Origin: Cyprinodon diabolis
Taxonomy: Eukaryota; Chordata; Actinopteri; Cyprinodontiformes; Cyprinodontidae
Length of the DNA stretch: 64,000 nucleotides
NCBI GenBank assembly: GCA_030533445.1
Contig: CM060073.1
Location: 40,887,428 to 40,951,427 of the forward strand
Direction: 5' to 3'
In this document: positions 23,026 through 36,943 of the stretch, piece by piece
Numbering within the stretch: the first letter of the stretch is position 1
Layout: each line of letters begins with the position of its first letter
Notes under the pieces: model-generated
Told to the model about the DNA's origin: nothing
The model's input: only the letters and a program-made list of their open reading frames with translations
The model's database searches: none
Made by a program: the position numbers and the translations under genes

Positions 23026-25925
23026 AGCATAAAAATATTCAGGGAGACATGTTAGTTTTCCTACTTTTTTGCACGTCAGCCAAAAACTAAAGGTTTTAGT
23101 CCGATCTCACCAGAGCTCCTGTTTAGACTTTTTTCCTAAAATGTATTTTTTTTTTAAACCATGCACTGCTTAGTGTTAGTTTGTCACGTAGAATCTCAGT
23201 AACAGACAAAGTTTGTGGTTGTAATGCCATAAAATGTGGAACTGTTCAAAGGCTAAGACCACTTTATAAGGCTATCCGTGTTAGGTTGAACATGGGCTAT
23301 TATGTAGACGTAAGCACAACTTAAACAGCTCTCACCCTCTTGAGTCAATGATTAACCCTCCTCGCCACCCTGTGGACAGAGCATTAAGCATGTGCTAATG
23401 AATGCAGGCCAGTTTCATTAAAGTCCTACCTCCCTGACTTAATGACAGGGCGATCCAGCCTCTTACCACAAATCATGTCTTAGCTGGTATTGATCACAGC
23501 AGTTGAAGGGATCAGCCCTGCCACAGTTTCTGTTTAGCAGGCTGTCAACTTGACAGCTATGTTGATGGGAACAAAAAGAGCAAGTCCTCTTCTGTCTCTG
23601 TGTTTGACAGAGGAGAAAATCCAGCCGGGTCAAAGTCTTCTCACTGAGACCTGGAGATCTCCTCTGGGAAAATAGAGAGGTTCATTGTTTGCTTTCATAG
23701 TAAGCTTTTCCTGTTTCACTACTCTTGAGCTACTGTTAATATTTGGGGCTTTCATTGTGGTTCAAAGGAATTGCACGGGTGTGGTTCAGTGCACTGACCT
23801 TGGAGCTGCTGTGTTGGTCAGTTTTCGTTCAACAACTGCTGATAACACATTTTCATCCACCCATTAAAAACACTAAAAGAAGATAATATTTTTTTTATTC
23901 AAAGCATGTTTGCTTGCAGAAGATGCAGTGAAACATCTGGTTCAGTTTGCAACTGTTTTTTTTTCTTTTCTGTGGGACAGATGCATTTTCATGTTAAAGT
24001 CTTCTGATTCTCATTTCCCAGGTCCTTAGCTGCGTTTAGCTGAGCTAAATGGGAAACATAAGCAGATGTGATGCAAGCTGGAAACATAAAATCCAGTTAG
24101 AGTGAAAGCATGTCAAAAACAGAACATCATCTCCTTTACATCATGCCCTTTTATGGTTGTGTTTTCTTCTTCCCCAAGTCTGATCTGGTGTTGATGGACC
24201 CCTCACCTTGCAGGGGGTACGGCTTGTAAATATGTTAACTATGACGTTCACATTTCACACGGATTGCATGCAGGTTCTTCAGTCTAGCAGTCGTCTGGAA
24301 GCTTAAACTACCTCCTGAGCTGAGTTTCAGTAATTACATAAGAATGCTGTGAGCATTTTGGAAGAAATTTGGAAGAGTTTTTTCACACTTAATAACATCT
24401 CTGAGTTTTCCTTATTAGGTAGGATCCTATTGGTTGCTTTCAAAGCAGGTATGCATAAGGGCCAAAGAACTTTTGGGTTGAATTCTTTTGCCTCCAAGAG
24501 AAGCCAGAGAGAGAGAATGTTATGACACAAGTTTGTAGGCTACAATAGGAAATAAAGCAGATAAGATTCTTCTTAAAAAAAAACAAGCACGGATAAAAAT
24601 AAAAAGACTTTTCAAATAACTTGTGCTGCAAAGTACCTATATACAATTTAAGAAGGAAGTTTTGATCTGATCTGATTTGATTAAATAATTTTTCAAAGTT
24701 TAAAGAATATATAATGGGTAAATTCAGCAGGTTGCAAAAAATCTGGTCACTTAAAAAGTACATTTGAAAGTCTTTTTTTTTGGTACAATCATTTAGATGA
24801 GTTTTGTAGGGCAAAATTCCACAGTAGATGGCTGGAAAACATACTAAACATAGAAGTTTTCCATATGGCTGTTAATAAGATTATGCTGTTTGTCAAATGA
24901 TTATTAGGAATGCAACATCAGCTCAGCCTCTTACAGTAAGTTTGGCTTTTCTGTACAGCTGCTCAATCTTTCCATAAAACACCAATGACCTCATCGGGAG
25001 GTCTTCATCTCTATTTTTGGTTTAAATGTGGGGCTATCCTTTTTTTTTTTTAGCAGACTGTATGCTGGGTTATCAAATACATCTGTTGAATTAGGATAGT
25101 GACTTTTTGATAATTGAACTGACTCATGCCAAGAAGCAATTTGTTAATAGTCTGAACATTTCCTTTCGGGAACTTTTTAGAAAGACCCATTTTATAATCT
25201 AAAATATTTTTATAAGTCTTTACTTTTTTAGTAGCTCCATTACTAAGTGAAACAAATGATATAAATCAATCCGAACAGACAGACATGTTTAAAGATTTGA
25301 CCTCTGTTAGCTATGATTATTTTCTACTTACATAGAAATGTAATTTGTGTGTGTTATTTTCTACTTATATGCAAATGATGGTTTTTACATAAGAAATGTG
25401 GGTAAAATGTGTAATATCTGCTTGAAGGTTGTTAATTGCAAAATGCACATTTAAGCCCAAATGAACATATACTTTGATTTATTGAACCTTACCACTGATT
25501 GTAAAACAGATTGTAAATATTTATCTAAAGCATTTAAGGCAAAAATACCTCATCTTGATTACTCCCATGATCTTCAGGGCCTTAAATTAGTAGAAACTTG
25601 ATTTTCTTCACATTCTGTTACAATACATCTACAAACCTCAATGTATTTCTTGGGATTTTAAGGGATTTTTCAAGCCAGATTTGTACCATGGCTTTGTAAT
25701 CAACCCATTTTACTCTTATACTTTTAAATTTAAAGCAGCGCTTCTAATTATTTTTGGAAGATGCATGGTTAAAAACATCCTCAGGATATTTGTTAGAGAA
25801 TATTAGCATTGCAATTTTGCCATAGAGGTCAATGTTTCAAAAACATAAAATAAAATAGTTAGATGATGAATAAGATTTAACACTTGGGTAAAGTTATCCT
25901 CTTAGCAGGACGACACGAAAGATAA

Positions 25926-26685
25926 TGTCATGATCTTGGTTCTGGCTGGCCTAATTGCTCATTCCGTTCACCTATCTACTCTGCCTGGTTGCTCATTATC
26001 ATTCATCTGATCCACCTGCTCCTGCCTCTATTTAATGTACTTGCATCCAGATATCATGGCCAGATTATCCTGTTCTCATTCTCAGGGGCCAGTGGAGGGA
26101 GGGTTGTTAGTGTACCATAGTGTCTCTAATTTTCTAATCCTGACCTGATCTGCCTTTAATCCACTGAGCGTGTCTGTTCCTGTCTGATCTCAGTGGAGAG
26201 AGTGGTTTCTACCTTACCATAGTGTGTCTGAGTATCTGATCCTGACCTGTTCTGCCTCTCAACCACTGAGCCTGCCTGTTCCCATCTGAAAGTTCTGCCT
26301 GAGCTGTCTGTGGACTCCTGGAACCCTGAACCAGCCTGTTCTTATTCTGATCTGTAATCCTGACCGGGATTCTGACTCGTTGACCTCTGAGCCTTCCTGT
26401 TCTGATCTGTTTCCCCGACGTTGCTCGGACTCCTGCTTGTCCTCCGGGACTCTAGGATCAGGGACACCCTTGGTGGCGCTCACCGCATTTAGTTAACAGC
26501 TCTCCAGCTGGATTCTACCTCGTTCTCTGGGATGGACTGAACTGTTAGACCAGAGCTTCAGTGATAGACACCCTAGCCGCTGATACTGCGGATCCACAGC
26601 CCGCCCGTTTTCAATTAAACACTTTAAGGTATCCCACTGTCTGTCTTGCCTTGAACACTGGATCCTTCTGTCCTGCATTGTGACA
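25926..26685 (-). repeat. TGTCA...TGACA repeat with tandem minisatellite core
   Basis: 760 bp from TGTCATGATCTTGG to GCATTGTGACA. Internal units of CTGATCCTGACCTGTTCTGCC...CACTGAGCCTGCCTGTTC recur about four times with variation. This is the reverse complement of the 5290-5985 repeat. Lies in the long first intron of sorbs3. Confidence 0.65.
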
Positions 26686-28694
26686 CATAAAGCCTGAGAT
26701 ATATTAAAATGGTGCTAGAATGGTCCAGTCAAAGTAAAATATAGAATCTGTGGCAAGGATTTGAAAGTTGTCTTTAGGAGGGACTAACTGACAGAGTTGA
26801 GATATTTTGTAAAGAAAGGATTTCAGAATATTCTTTTATTTACAATTGAGTTTCTAATATAGAATTAAAAAAAACCCAAATGTGGTTTAGTGACACAACA
26901 ACATGAGAAAAACTTTAAAGTGTGTGCATGCTTCTGTAAGGCAGAGAAGTTTCTCTTTGGAATGAATGCTAAAGAATCTGTGTTCCGGTTTCTGATGAAA
27001 TAACTTTAAAAATGACTCATCCTGTCATTTGTCCTCCATAAACGGATTTTTACAAATATCAGGATGCCATTATAGAGGAGGTCGTGGAAAAACATGAGCA
27101 GCATGTAAAAACATGCTGGCATAATCTTAAGTCATTATTTGTAACTATGTTGTTTGCACGGTTGGATGAATAATCCAGCAACTTCTATTGAGGATGATGA
27201 ATCAGTTAGCATGCCTAAGCATTCATGATGTTGTTGTTATTACAGTCTCCTAATCTGCCTGTCTTCTCGCCTAGTCTGCCTGTCTTCCTGTCTTCCTCTT
27301 CTCTTAACAAACTGGATGTTGACTCAGTAGTTGTATGAGCTAAACTGGCAGACCAAAAGTTTCTCATTTGAATGGTTTCATGGTAAAATCTCCGATACTC
27401 TGCTGCAAATGCCACATGGAAAACACATTAGTGCAAACTATGTCAGGCAGCTTTTAGGCCGTAGTAGTCTCGCCAACACTTATTCTGCACTTTGACGCCA
27501 AGTTGCAAAGCTGTAGCTTTCAGGGAATTGCTTTTTTTTTTTCAAGAAAAGAAAACAAATCTCAACATCAAGCCCCTGCTGCAAAATCTGATCTCAGTTA
27601 TTGTCAAAAACTTTGTCGCTGTGGTAACATAGGGTTTGACAACAATACAGGTTGTCTGATTTTAAATAACCTGGCACCGTTCACTCATAGAAGCTGTAGT
27701 TTCCATCCCTGCAAATTCATCATGCATTATTTGGCTGCCTGCGTCCCTCAGAGGTATAAAGAGCTTCCCCCTCACTATCTATGTGCCTTTCATGTTGAAA
27801 TAGCTGCCCTAACTGATACAGCACATAACTTTCAATAATCGTTCTTCATTATCCAGCCTCATTACAGAATTGTTTTACTCATGTGAGTCACTCCTTTTGT
27901 TTTGGGTGGGTTTTTTTCCCCTGTTTGCAGGGAAATGTGGGTGACGTTGACTTTCCCTCGCTGCGATAATGGCTGGATGGGATAATGGAACAATTGTCAA
28001 GTTTGCCTGAGAGAAAATAGCAGAGTTATAACAGAGAGGCCCAGGTTCATTACTCATGAATTTTGATCACTTGGGTTGAAAGACACATGAAATAAGATAA
28101 AGTCTTAAAACATTCAGACAGCCTTCTATTAACATGGATCATTTCATGATAGTAAAAAAATCACCTAGAAAAGTTGTCTTCATTTACTTTATGCAAAGTG
28201 TATCAGTTAAACAAAACATGACACAAATGTTTTCTTTTCAAGCTTTTTAAACGGTTTAACTTAAATAAGATAATGATTTTCTATGCATTTTTCTACAACG
28301 TCATGCCAGATAATGCAATTATTTAAAAATTATCAAAAATATTACAGTATATTTGGGATTTAAATACATTCATTAACTCGGCTTAACCTGTCTGACTTTG
28401 TGATACCTTTACAGAGAAAACAGCATTTTTCATAAAGACCGGACAACTATGGAGCTCTTACTGACTTATTTTGCATTATATCTTAAAGTGGAAATTACTC
28501 CTTAATCCCTCTGCGCATAAAAACGTCCTCTATTTGCAACCGTGTCAGCATAGCTTGCTCTTCAAAAGATCAACAGACAAACACAATCACACACACAAAA
28601 AGTAAATCATGAGATAAAAGTCTTATATATTTCTTTAATAGGTGTGCAAGGAAAGTTGAAGTTGAAGTTAAATATTCATCATGTGTCTTTTCAG

Positions 28695-28765
28695 AAACTC
28701 CATGCTGGGAGCGAAACATTGATCTCTGCTACAGAGGAACCATAGCTGATCATATGCAGACTCAG
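28695..28765 (+). CDS. sorbs3: sorbs3 start-codon exon
   Basis: Acceptor GTGTCTTTTCAG, donor ACTCAG|GTAAAG. ATG at 28754 gives MQTQ, in phase with the next exon. The frame is also open upstream to the exon edge (TPCWERNIDLCYRGT...), so a more distal start in an unseen exon is possible. Human vinexin also starts with MQ, which favours 28754. Confidence 0.6.
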
Positions 28766-31700
28766 GTAAAGTATCTTTATGTTTAATGGAATACTTTGCA
28801 CCAGTTATGGGTATGGGCTATGATGTGCTACAAGAATATGCTTAATTTAACTAGAATTGCACAGTCTATATTTATATTATCAGTAGAGATTCCACAGTCA
28901 GGCTCCCTAGGTAAGCCCTCCTTTTGTTGCACCAACAGCCAATCAAAATGCAATAAATTAGGGGTTGGATAAAATCCAGTGCAGTTTGACACATAGCACA
29001 CCTCCCCATTCACAGAAGAAAACATGAGAACGCCACCTTAGCTCATACAGAAACACAATTGATATTGTATTTCCACCACATTACAGATACATTGACATTA
29101 TTTCATTTTTGTCTCATTCAGCTTTCTTTCCAATGAGACTTAAACCAACAGCATGTGACCCACCTAAAAAACCAATACCACTTACATCACTCACCACTTA
29201 TGTCCAGGACCCTGATCTGCTGTATTTTCCTTGGCATCAACAGATTTAGTCCCAACTGGTGTTTCTGCAGGATAAACACAACATGACTACTAAATTGTCC
29301 ATCAATCATAGCATTTTTTTAAAACAATTATTTATTATCATTATTGAACATACAGCTGCAAACTTCAATAAGTTAGGATTATTATTATTATTATTCCTGT
29401 ATGTGCTTTTTAAAGCCTAATAGTAGCAGCCATAATGTTTTTCTGAGCAATTTAGTCTAATTAGGTCAAAGAACACAGAGCTTTCCATTAAAATTATCCT
29501 CTCATCTTGCAGCAGTTTATCATGTTGTCTTGTGGAGCAGTTACCTAAAGTGCTAGGCTAAAATTAGCATGTTTGCTCTAGGTTTATATGAACTGTTCAT
29601 GATTAGGCTAATAATAAGTAATCATGTGTGAAGAAAACTTGGAGACAAAGTTGTTGTGGTTCATAAACTCAGAGCCCTGATTTGTATGTATTTGATAACC
29701 GGTGTTTCAGCGGTTCTCTCTGCTGCAGAGCAAATTACATCATGCAGTGATTAAGCTGCAGGAGTTTAAAAGTCATTGTCAGTGTAAATGGCTGAAAACT
29801 CCAGATTCTTTAAGGCAGACCAAATAATGTATGATATTGCAGTTTTTTTCAGCCATGCACACAAAACATCATAGCTGTGACAATGCACTGTCACATGACT
29901 TACTGCGGGTGCAGCTAACACCAAACCACAGACTTTGAGTGGACTGATAACAGGGATTGGTAACAGTCAGGTACTATCCCAATCAGATTAAGATACCCTT
30001 GATAACATCATCAACCAACTGTTTGACTTACATTTAAAAAATCAAGTCAGCTAAAAAGAAAAAAACAACAAGATTATTGTCAATACAGTCTGAGTCACCA
30101 CAGCAGCATGTCTTTTGTGTATTAGTGGGGCTGTTACTAAGAGACTGGTATTTACCCATGACCCCTGACAACCACAAAGACAAGATGAAAACATTCCATT
30201 CAAAATGAGAATGTTTCAATTGTGGGCTTAGACTCTCAATCATTTGCTGACCAAACAGGTCCAGGATCACCAAGGACATAGAGGTTGATGTTTTCATCCT
30301 CCTCCAGTTATCATGGACCCCAGCTCCTCCGATTCTGACTCCTGTTTTAGTTCCCTCTACCAACTCTACAATTCGAGTAAGAATTGTCTGCAGCTCTTGT
30401 GAGAGAAATTATAAACAAGAAAAGTTGAAACACCACTTCCCGTTGCTGTTTCTTTAAATAAATTAGAGGGTCTTTTCATTTCAGGCTACCCCCAAAGAGA
30501 ACAGTTATTCTCTTGAGAGTAGCGGGGCCTCTAACAAGTTCACATGACCTTTTCTTAGAGCATTATTTAACCAGAGCCCACAGGAAGACACAACGGAGCA
30601 AAGTTCATGCATTGTTTTTATTCATCCATATTTTTCTTATTTCCTCTGTGTGCAGCAAAGTGCGGAAGAAACGGGCCATCCAAATGGCTCCCAGAATCAT
30701 CTTTTTGGGGAGCCTGAGTTTCCTTCAAGCCAGCACATACTGACTTCTCCAGAACATGTGGTGGTCATCTCCCCTGGACTCAATACGCCTCCGCTGAACC
30801 CGTTTCGCTCCACAGGCCCAACATCTGGGGTTGTCAAGGTATGTTACAGCCTGCAGCCTAATGTGATGGTTGTACTGATAATTAATGAGTGAGTGTTGGC
30901 CTAGAGGTTAAAGCAGTGTGCTTGTGCTCTGAGAAGGTTGCAAGTACCCAGTTTGATCCCCACTCTAGGTCCCTGAGCCAGACCCTTAACCTCACACAGC
31001 TCCCTGGGTGCCATACAATGGCAGCCCACTGCTCCCTAAGGATATGGGTCAAATGCAGAGAATGAATTTCCCCATTGAGGAACAATAAAGGGATTTACAT
31101 TTTTACTAAATGAATTATTTGAACAAGGGCTCCTCCCTGTGGAAAAAAAGATGTACTGCACAATTTATAGACATGTAAAAATAGAGTCAGCCATGTTTAA
31201 AGATGTGTATAAATCCTTAAAACATCTTCATTTCATATTGCTGCATCCATGATATGCAATGAACAGTTTTTTTTATATCTTAAACAAATAAAACTTTTAT
31301 ATAGAATCCAAGGCTTATTTTCATATTTGTGTTTATTCGAGGGGTCAGAGGTAAATGGAGGGGGTCCAACGACTCTGAGATTTGGATCATACTATGGACC
31401 TTCCCAGTCACCAGGTAAATATTTTAAGTTTCCAGTCAATACCTCACCATTTTGTTTTTCAATACAAGTTATCAAAAGTTATATGGAAATAATATTCAGA
31501 GAATATATATATAATCTAATTGAATAGATATAATCTATGGCAATCTCTAACCATGGACGTTTTGCAAATATCAAGAAATTGTTTTGAAAGACCCACAACT
31601 ACAGCTGTGATTAAAAGACACATGGTGCTTATAGAACCCATGGAATAATTGTTTTATTTGAAATTAATAAGTTTTCATTTGTCAAACTGAAACAGCCAAA

Positions 31701-34700
31701 AAAAAGGAAACCAACAGAATGATATGAATTTCTTTATGTCTATTGTTCAGGTGAACTTTCCAATGGAATCCAGGGCTCTTCTACTTCGGATCCAAATAAT
31801 GAGGGGAGGCTTATTAAGTTCTCAGGCATTGGTCCAGTCGATGAGAGTGGAATGCCCATCGCCTCTAGATCGGTAAAATATAAATTACCAAATTTTTTTT
31901 GTTAAAAATAACATGATCCAACAAATTCATCAGGTTAATTTCCTTTCTCTGCTCCTCCCTGAATGCACCAGAGCGTTAACAAGCCCAGGGACTGGTACAA
32001 AAGCATGTTCAGACAGATCCACAAGAGACCAGAGGGTAAGAAACTCTTTCTCTCTTTTATTTTTTACTCTGGCAAATACAGAGTAAATTGCACTGTGTCA
32101 ATATGTCAGATTCTGAGGAGGTTAGCAGCAAAACTAATTATCACTGAGGTAAAAATAAAAGGCTTTTAAGGTCTCCGTAAGTTTCTGTTCATGAGTTCTG
32201 ACAGTAATCCTGCTACTTTTCTCAGCTCCTCCCAAATCTTAGTCATTTGTCTTTTTCATGTGCTGTGAAAAACATTTTTTTTCCCCGCTGCAATTCCTGC
32301 AGGAATTTGGATGTTTAGGTTTTGAAGAGATCTTTCTTGTTTTTTTTAGCTTATTAAGTGTTGCTGTGGCAACATACATTTATCAAAAACAGTAAATACT
32401 AAATGTCTTACAGAGATTAATAAAATCAGTCATGTAAAGTTTTGCAAATGGAGAATTTGCACATAATTTTACATTTTGCTTTATTTATCATGTTGACCTA
32501 TTACATCTGTCCTATTCTGTTACATTTTACTTTTGTGAAAAGTTTCAAATGAATCTCTCTCTGTAACTTTAACCAGAGCTGGAGGATTCAGAGCGGTGGT
32601 CCTCAGAAGGTGAGTTAATCCTTTATAATGCTTGTCAACATTGTGTACAATCAGCGGTTGCATTAGGATTTTTGTGTGATTCACTAATCCACAGGCCTCC
32701 AGTTCTCTGCAGAAAGAGATAAAATCCTCCAAGAAGACGACGGCCTCTTCAGACTGACGCCTTATGGATCCCTGCCAGATTGGTGACTTCAGTTTCCCTA
32801 GTTTTCCGGTTTCAAGAAGACAGGCTGAAAAGCAGCACTATGAGAAAGGCTGTCACTCACTTTGCATCTTTATTTTAAAAAAAGGCTGTACAAGTTTACT
32901 CTTTTCCTAATTAAATGTAATTTAATTCGTCCACATCCAAAGCAGAAAAAAGAAAGGAACATATTTTACATAAAAAGTTAATATTTTGGGAATATTTATT
33001 TTAATAGATATGGATTCTTTAGTATAATACTTGTACCTATATTGTAGTTTGGGATTAATGAGTGGGACAAAAAACAGATGAGACTAATGGGCTAACTATA
33101 AACAGCTGAGAGCAATCAGAGAACAAAGACACAAGGAGATGGAAGGCAGAACAGGAACTGTGTGCTAACAGAGCTCAGAGGGATATAAGAAAAACTCAAA
33201 ACCAAAAGGAGACCTGATATCAGAAAGAAACAGCAGAAAAAGGAAAACCAAATAATAAAACATAAAAAATTAAGCTTCTAGTAAGAAATCAATGAAAACT
33301 TTAAATGCAAGAAATGTAACAAGATACACATAATAAAGAAAACCTCGAAAAAGTATTCCCTAATTATGTCCATCAAGGTTCCACACCTTGATATCAACAG
33401 TCAGGTTATCCAAAATCCCATTAAATATCCTAAATATTTGTTTCAAATGTGTTAAAGAGGAGGCTCATCCAAAAGGTTTAGGTTAGGAAACCTGGGTCCA
33501 AACATGAGAAGGTGTGCCTTCTACTGTTGGAAGAAAGGGTCACAGACTTTCTGGTGTCAGTTTGAGAGACACAACTTCATACTTATACCCTGATAATGAA
33601 AACTATATCAGAAAACAAATGTAAGTTCTGTTTATACTTTCAACTTCCTGCAGTTTTGCTTTTTATTAGCCTTTTTTTATGTTGTCTATTGAAAGTAATG
33701 TTTGTTTTGCACACTGTACGCTGCACAAGTTTTAACATTAATGTGTGTGCATGTCCCTGCAGTTCGTGGTCACTTAATTTAAAAAAGAAGCTCCTTCAAA
33801 ACTCCACTGCTTTCTCTGGATCAAAGCATCTCATCGTAATTTTCCCTAAATTGTTTCTTCGCCTTCTCTCTGTCTCACATTAGCAAGTTTAGCTTTATTG
33901 TTGGTTGAAGCACAAGAAAACATCTACAGCGTTGCAAGTAAAATGTTGCTTTTATTTTCTCATATAGAAAACAGTTTTTCAGTGCTGAAAGATGAGTAGC
34001 GCACGCTGCTGTCACGCTGTTTTCAGTCTTGCTCCACCGGGTTCATGTCAGACTCTATTGAAAAGCTCAGCGGATGCTTCATTCTGAGTAAAAGCCAAAG
34101 TAGAGTTACTTTGAGGAGATCCATCATCCAGAGTAGAGCTCAGAACAGCTTATTCACATGAACAGAAATTTCTTGAGATAGTCAGGCATTTAATCAGGAT
34201 CTCAACCAGGCAACTCCTTTTTGGACTTTTTACAGATATCCTCCTCTGGGTGGACCCAGAACTTGATGGAAGAGACGACATATATCTCCTCTGGTCTGGG
34301 AGGGATTTGAGACCCTTCCAGAATTAGCATGAGTGTGTTGCAGAGGAGATTAATGTCTGGATTTTTAATCTACCTTTAAGCCCTGCAAGCTTAAATGAGA
34401 AATTAAGATAAAAATTTAGAATGAGCTCTGTGCCTTTACCTGTGGCTTGGATCCATAAGCGAAAAGTTTATCTGTAAATTTCTATGATGATGTTTGTTGT
34501 TGCAGCTTTGGATTATAAGTCCTTTAAGGGTAGAGAATAACTAGAAACAAATGCGGAAAAGATATAATCCATATGTAAAAATTCACCTGTAAGCCTCCAT
34601 CACACATCAGTAACATTTTATATGCAGCAAAGGGCCTTTTTGTGCTTTGGACTTGCAACCAAAGTAAAAAAAAAAAAGCTATTTAATTTAATTACATAAT

Positions 34701-36875
34701 AAACACAACGTGGTTCTAATTTTATTCTCAACCTTGAATCATAAGTTATGAGGCATGAAGAGGAAAAACGACACCTAAACTAACTCAAATCTACCATAAA
34801 ATGTGGATGCTTTTCTCAGAGGAGCCCTTTGTGAGGAGTGAAAGACATTGCTGATCTAACTGTGGAGAGTTAAACCAATCAGAATCTAGTATGAGACACT
34901 TCTAGGATTTACATATGTTTTAGATATCAGTCAAAAGACTTTTGCTTGAGTAGTCATTATCCAGTATGGTTAGGCACATAGAGCAAGCGAATAATTTACA
35001 CGGATTTTTATTTTTTTTTATTAGCTACTGTGTTGATTTTGTGCTGGTGAAGATTCTCAGTCATCCAGGTCATAGTGATAGCGGGAAGGAATCAACTCAG
35101 TCGATTCAGTTGATTCCTTCCCCCTATCATCGCAACCCCCTCCTTGCAGGGGGACAGAACACCTCACCTGTTTAGCCAAGCCAGCAATTCCCTTTAATGA
35201 CCCCCTTTCAGAAAAACTGCCGGTATCGGGTATTACAGGCTAACAAAGAAACCAAACGACCCTGAATTCCAAAAGGGCGGAACCGTTCCTCCGGTTCAAT
35301 TTGCATGTTTTCTACGCCAGAACAAGTTTTTTTGGGTCCACTCTATAAAACCTCGAACTCAACGCTATTTCTGACATTTGAATTTAAAAAAGCTTCCTGG
35401 ATGAGAAACGAAACATCTTCAAACTTGGAAATAAAGTCAAGCAAATTGTTTTTTAACTTTTCTGGAATGTGTTGACTTTCTTTTAGCGTAACAATCCGAG
35501 AATAACTCTTGCCAATGTTTACTCTTTTTTGTGATGCACACCCCAGCTGACTGCTTCTGCGGATGCCAACTAAAAATTAGTGCCAAATCCTGTGCAGGAA
35601 AAATTTGGAAGACAAGTTTGGATTTGTTGTTACAGGCACTCACAATGAAGCCACATCTAAGCTGTTTTCTATGTGTTCCTGTGGTGTGTCTGTGTGTGTT
35701 TTTGTGTCTGTTGGGGTGTTACGTTTTAGGAGCGAGGATGTAGATAAGCTGTCAGACCCTGGAAAGCAACACCATCAACCCAGGAGCATATTTGACTTTG
35801 AGCCTGAAAGGAGCTCCACTTCAGTGAGTAACAGCCAGGTACGGACCTCCCACACTCTCACGTTTTAAATATAGACTCTGATAAAGCTCTGATACCAGCT
35901 CATATTTCCCATGTCTTTATATGGATCCAGGGTCATGGTTGGAGATGTTCTCACTAATTCTTTACAGTCTGTTTTCGAAGTGAGGAGCTCATGAACAAAT
36001 CGTTCACCTTTTCTTGAAGGATTATAGTTTAACTCCTCAGATTACATCTTCTCACGCAATGCTGCCTGTAAATTCTCAGCTTTATCTGTGTTCGGATGAT
36101 TTCTTACTGCAAAATGAGCCCGGTTCTTTTAATTATTGGATTCAATCAAGTTAAGCGTTATTTCAGAAAAGAAAATGTAGAATCTATGCTTATTATCAGT
36201 TTTGCAGATCGTAATAGCCTGTTATTGTCACAGAGTTAGTTCGCTGTAATCCACTACTTCTTTTTCTGGGCCATTTCTTTTATGCATGGAGCTGCAGAAC
36301 TCTGAAGACAAGAAATCTTTGTTTCTACTCCCCTGGGAGCTGATTGGTCTTGTGATTTGCATTAAGGTGTTAATGCGTTCTAGTACAAAACTTCTCACAG
36401 CAGGGGGACTTACTTCATTTTGTATTTATGGTCTACATTCTGGAAATAAAACAGCTCACAGACCATATCAGGTGTTGTGCTGCTTCAGTGTGACACAGTG
36501 GACAGGAAGACTCCAGTAGGTCTGGTATTCAAAGAGATGGATTCAGCCAAGGTTTTACAAAAAGGGAATAAGCAGTTTGTGGTCCTCAGCTACAGTGCCT
36601 TTTATAGTAATGGGATAGAACTAGAATATAAAAGTGTAAAGTCTTTGTTGAGAAAGGGAGTACAGGAAATATTGTTGAGGTTGTAAAAAGGAAATATGAG
36701 TTGGTTTATTCCTTGGATCCCAAAACTATGCTCTGGTATTCTTTAAATATAAGACTTTGATCTCTGCATGCCGGAATTTGTCCTTTTTATTATTGTGTTA
36801 AGATGGTTATGATGAGTGGCTGAATTTATTTGTTGTCCAGACATATTGCGCCAAATTGGCTTAAGGCCTAATGCA

Positions 36876-36943
<68 letters not shown>

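Larger units (their letters stand above)
20399..28694 (+). other. Long first intron of sorbs3
   Basis: Apart from the fragments listed (21235-21727, 22975-23025, 25926-26685), I see no exon, RNA gene or conserved domain. The 111-codon frame at 27503-27838 shows no family and lacks splice support. Confidence 0.4.

Noticed and set aside
27503..27838. 111-codon + ORF in the sorbs3 first intron
   Set aside because: Low similarity to any family I know, starts with a poly-Phe run from a T tract, and lacks splice or promoter support.
32752..32786. Apparent in-frame TGA ending the sorbs3 reading frame after LPDW
   Set aside because: A GT donor falls inside the Trp codon, and the exon at 35730 supplies the missing base and continues a SORBS-like sequence, so it is an exon end and not a truncated gene.
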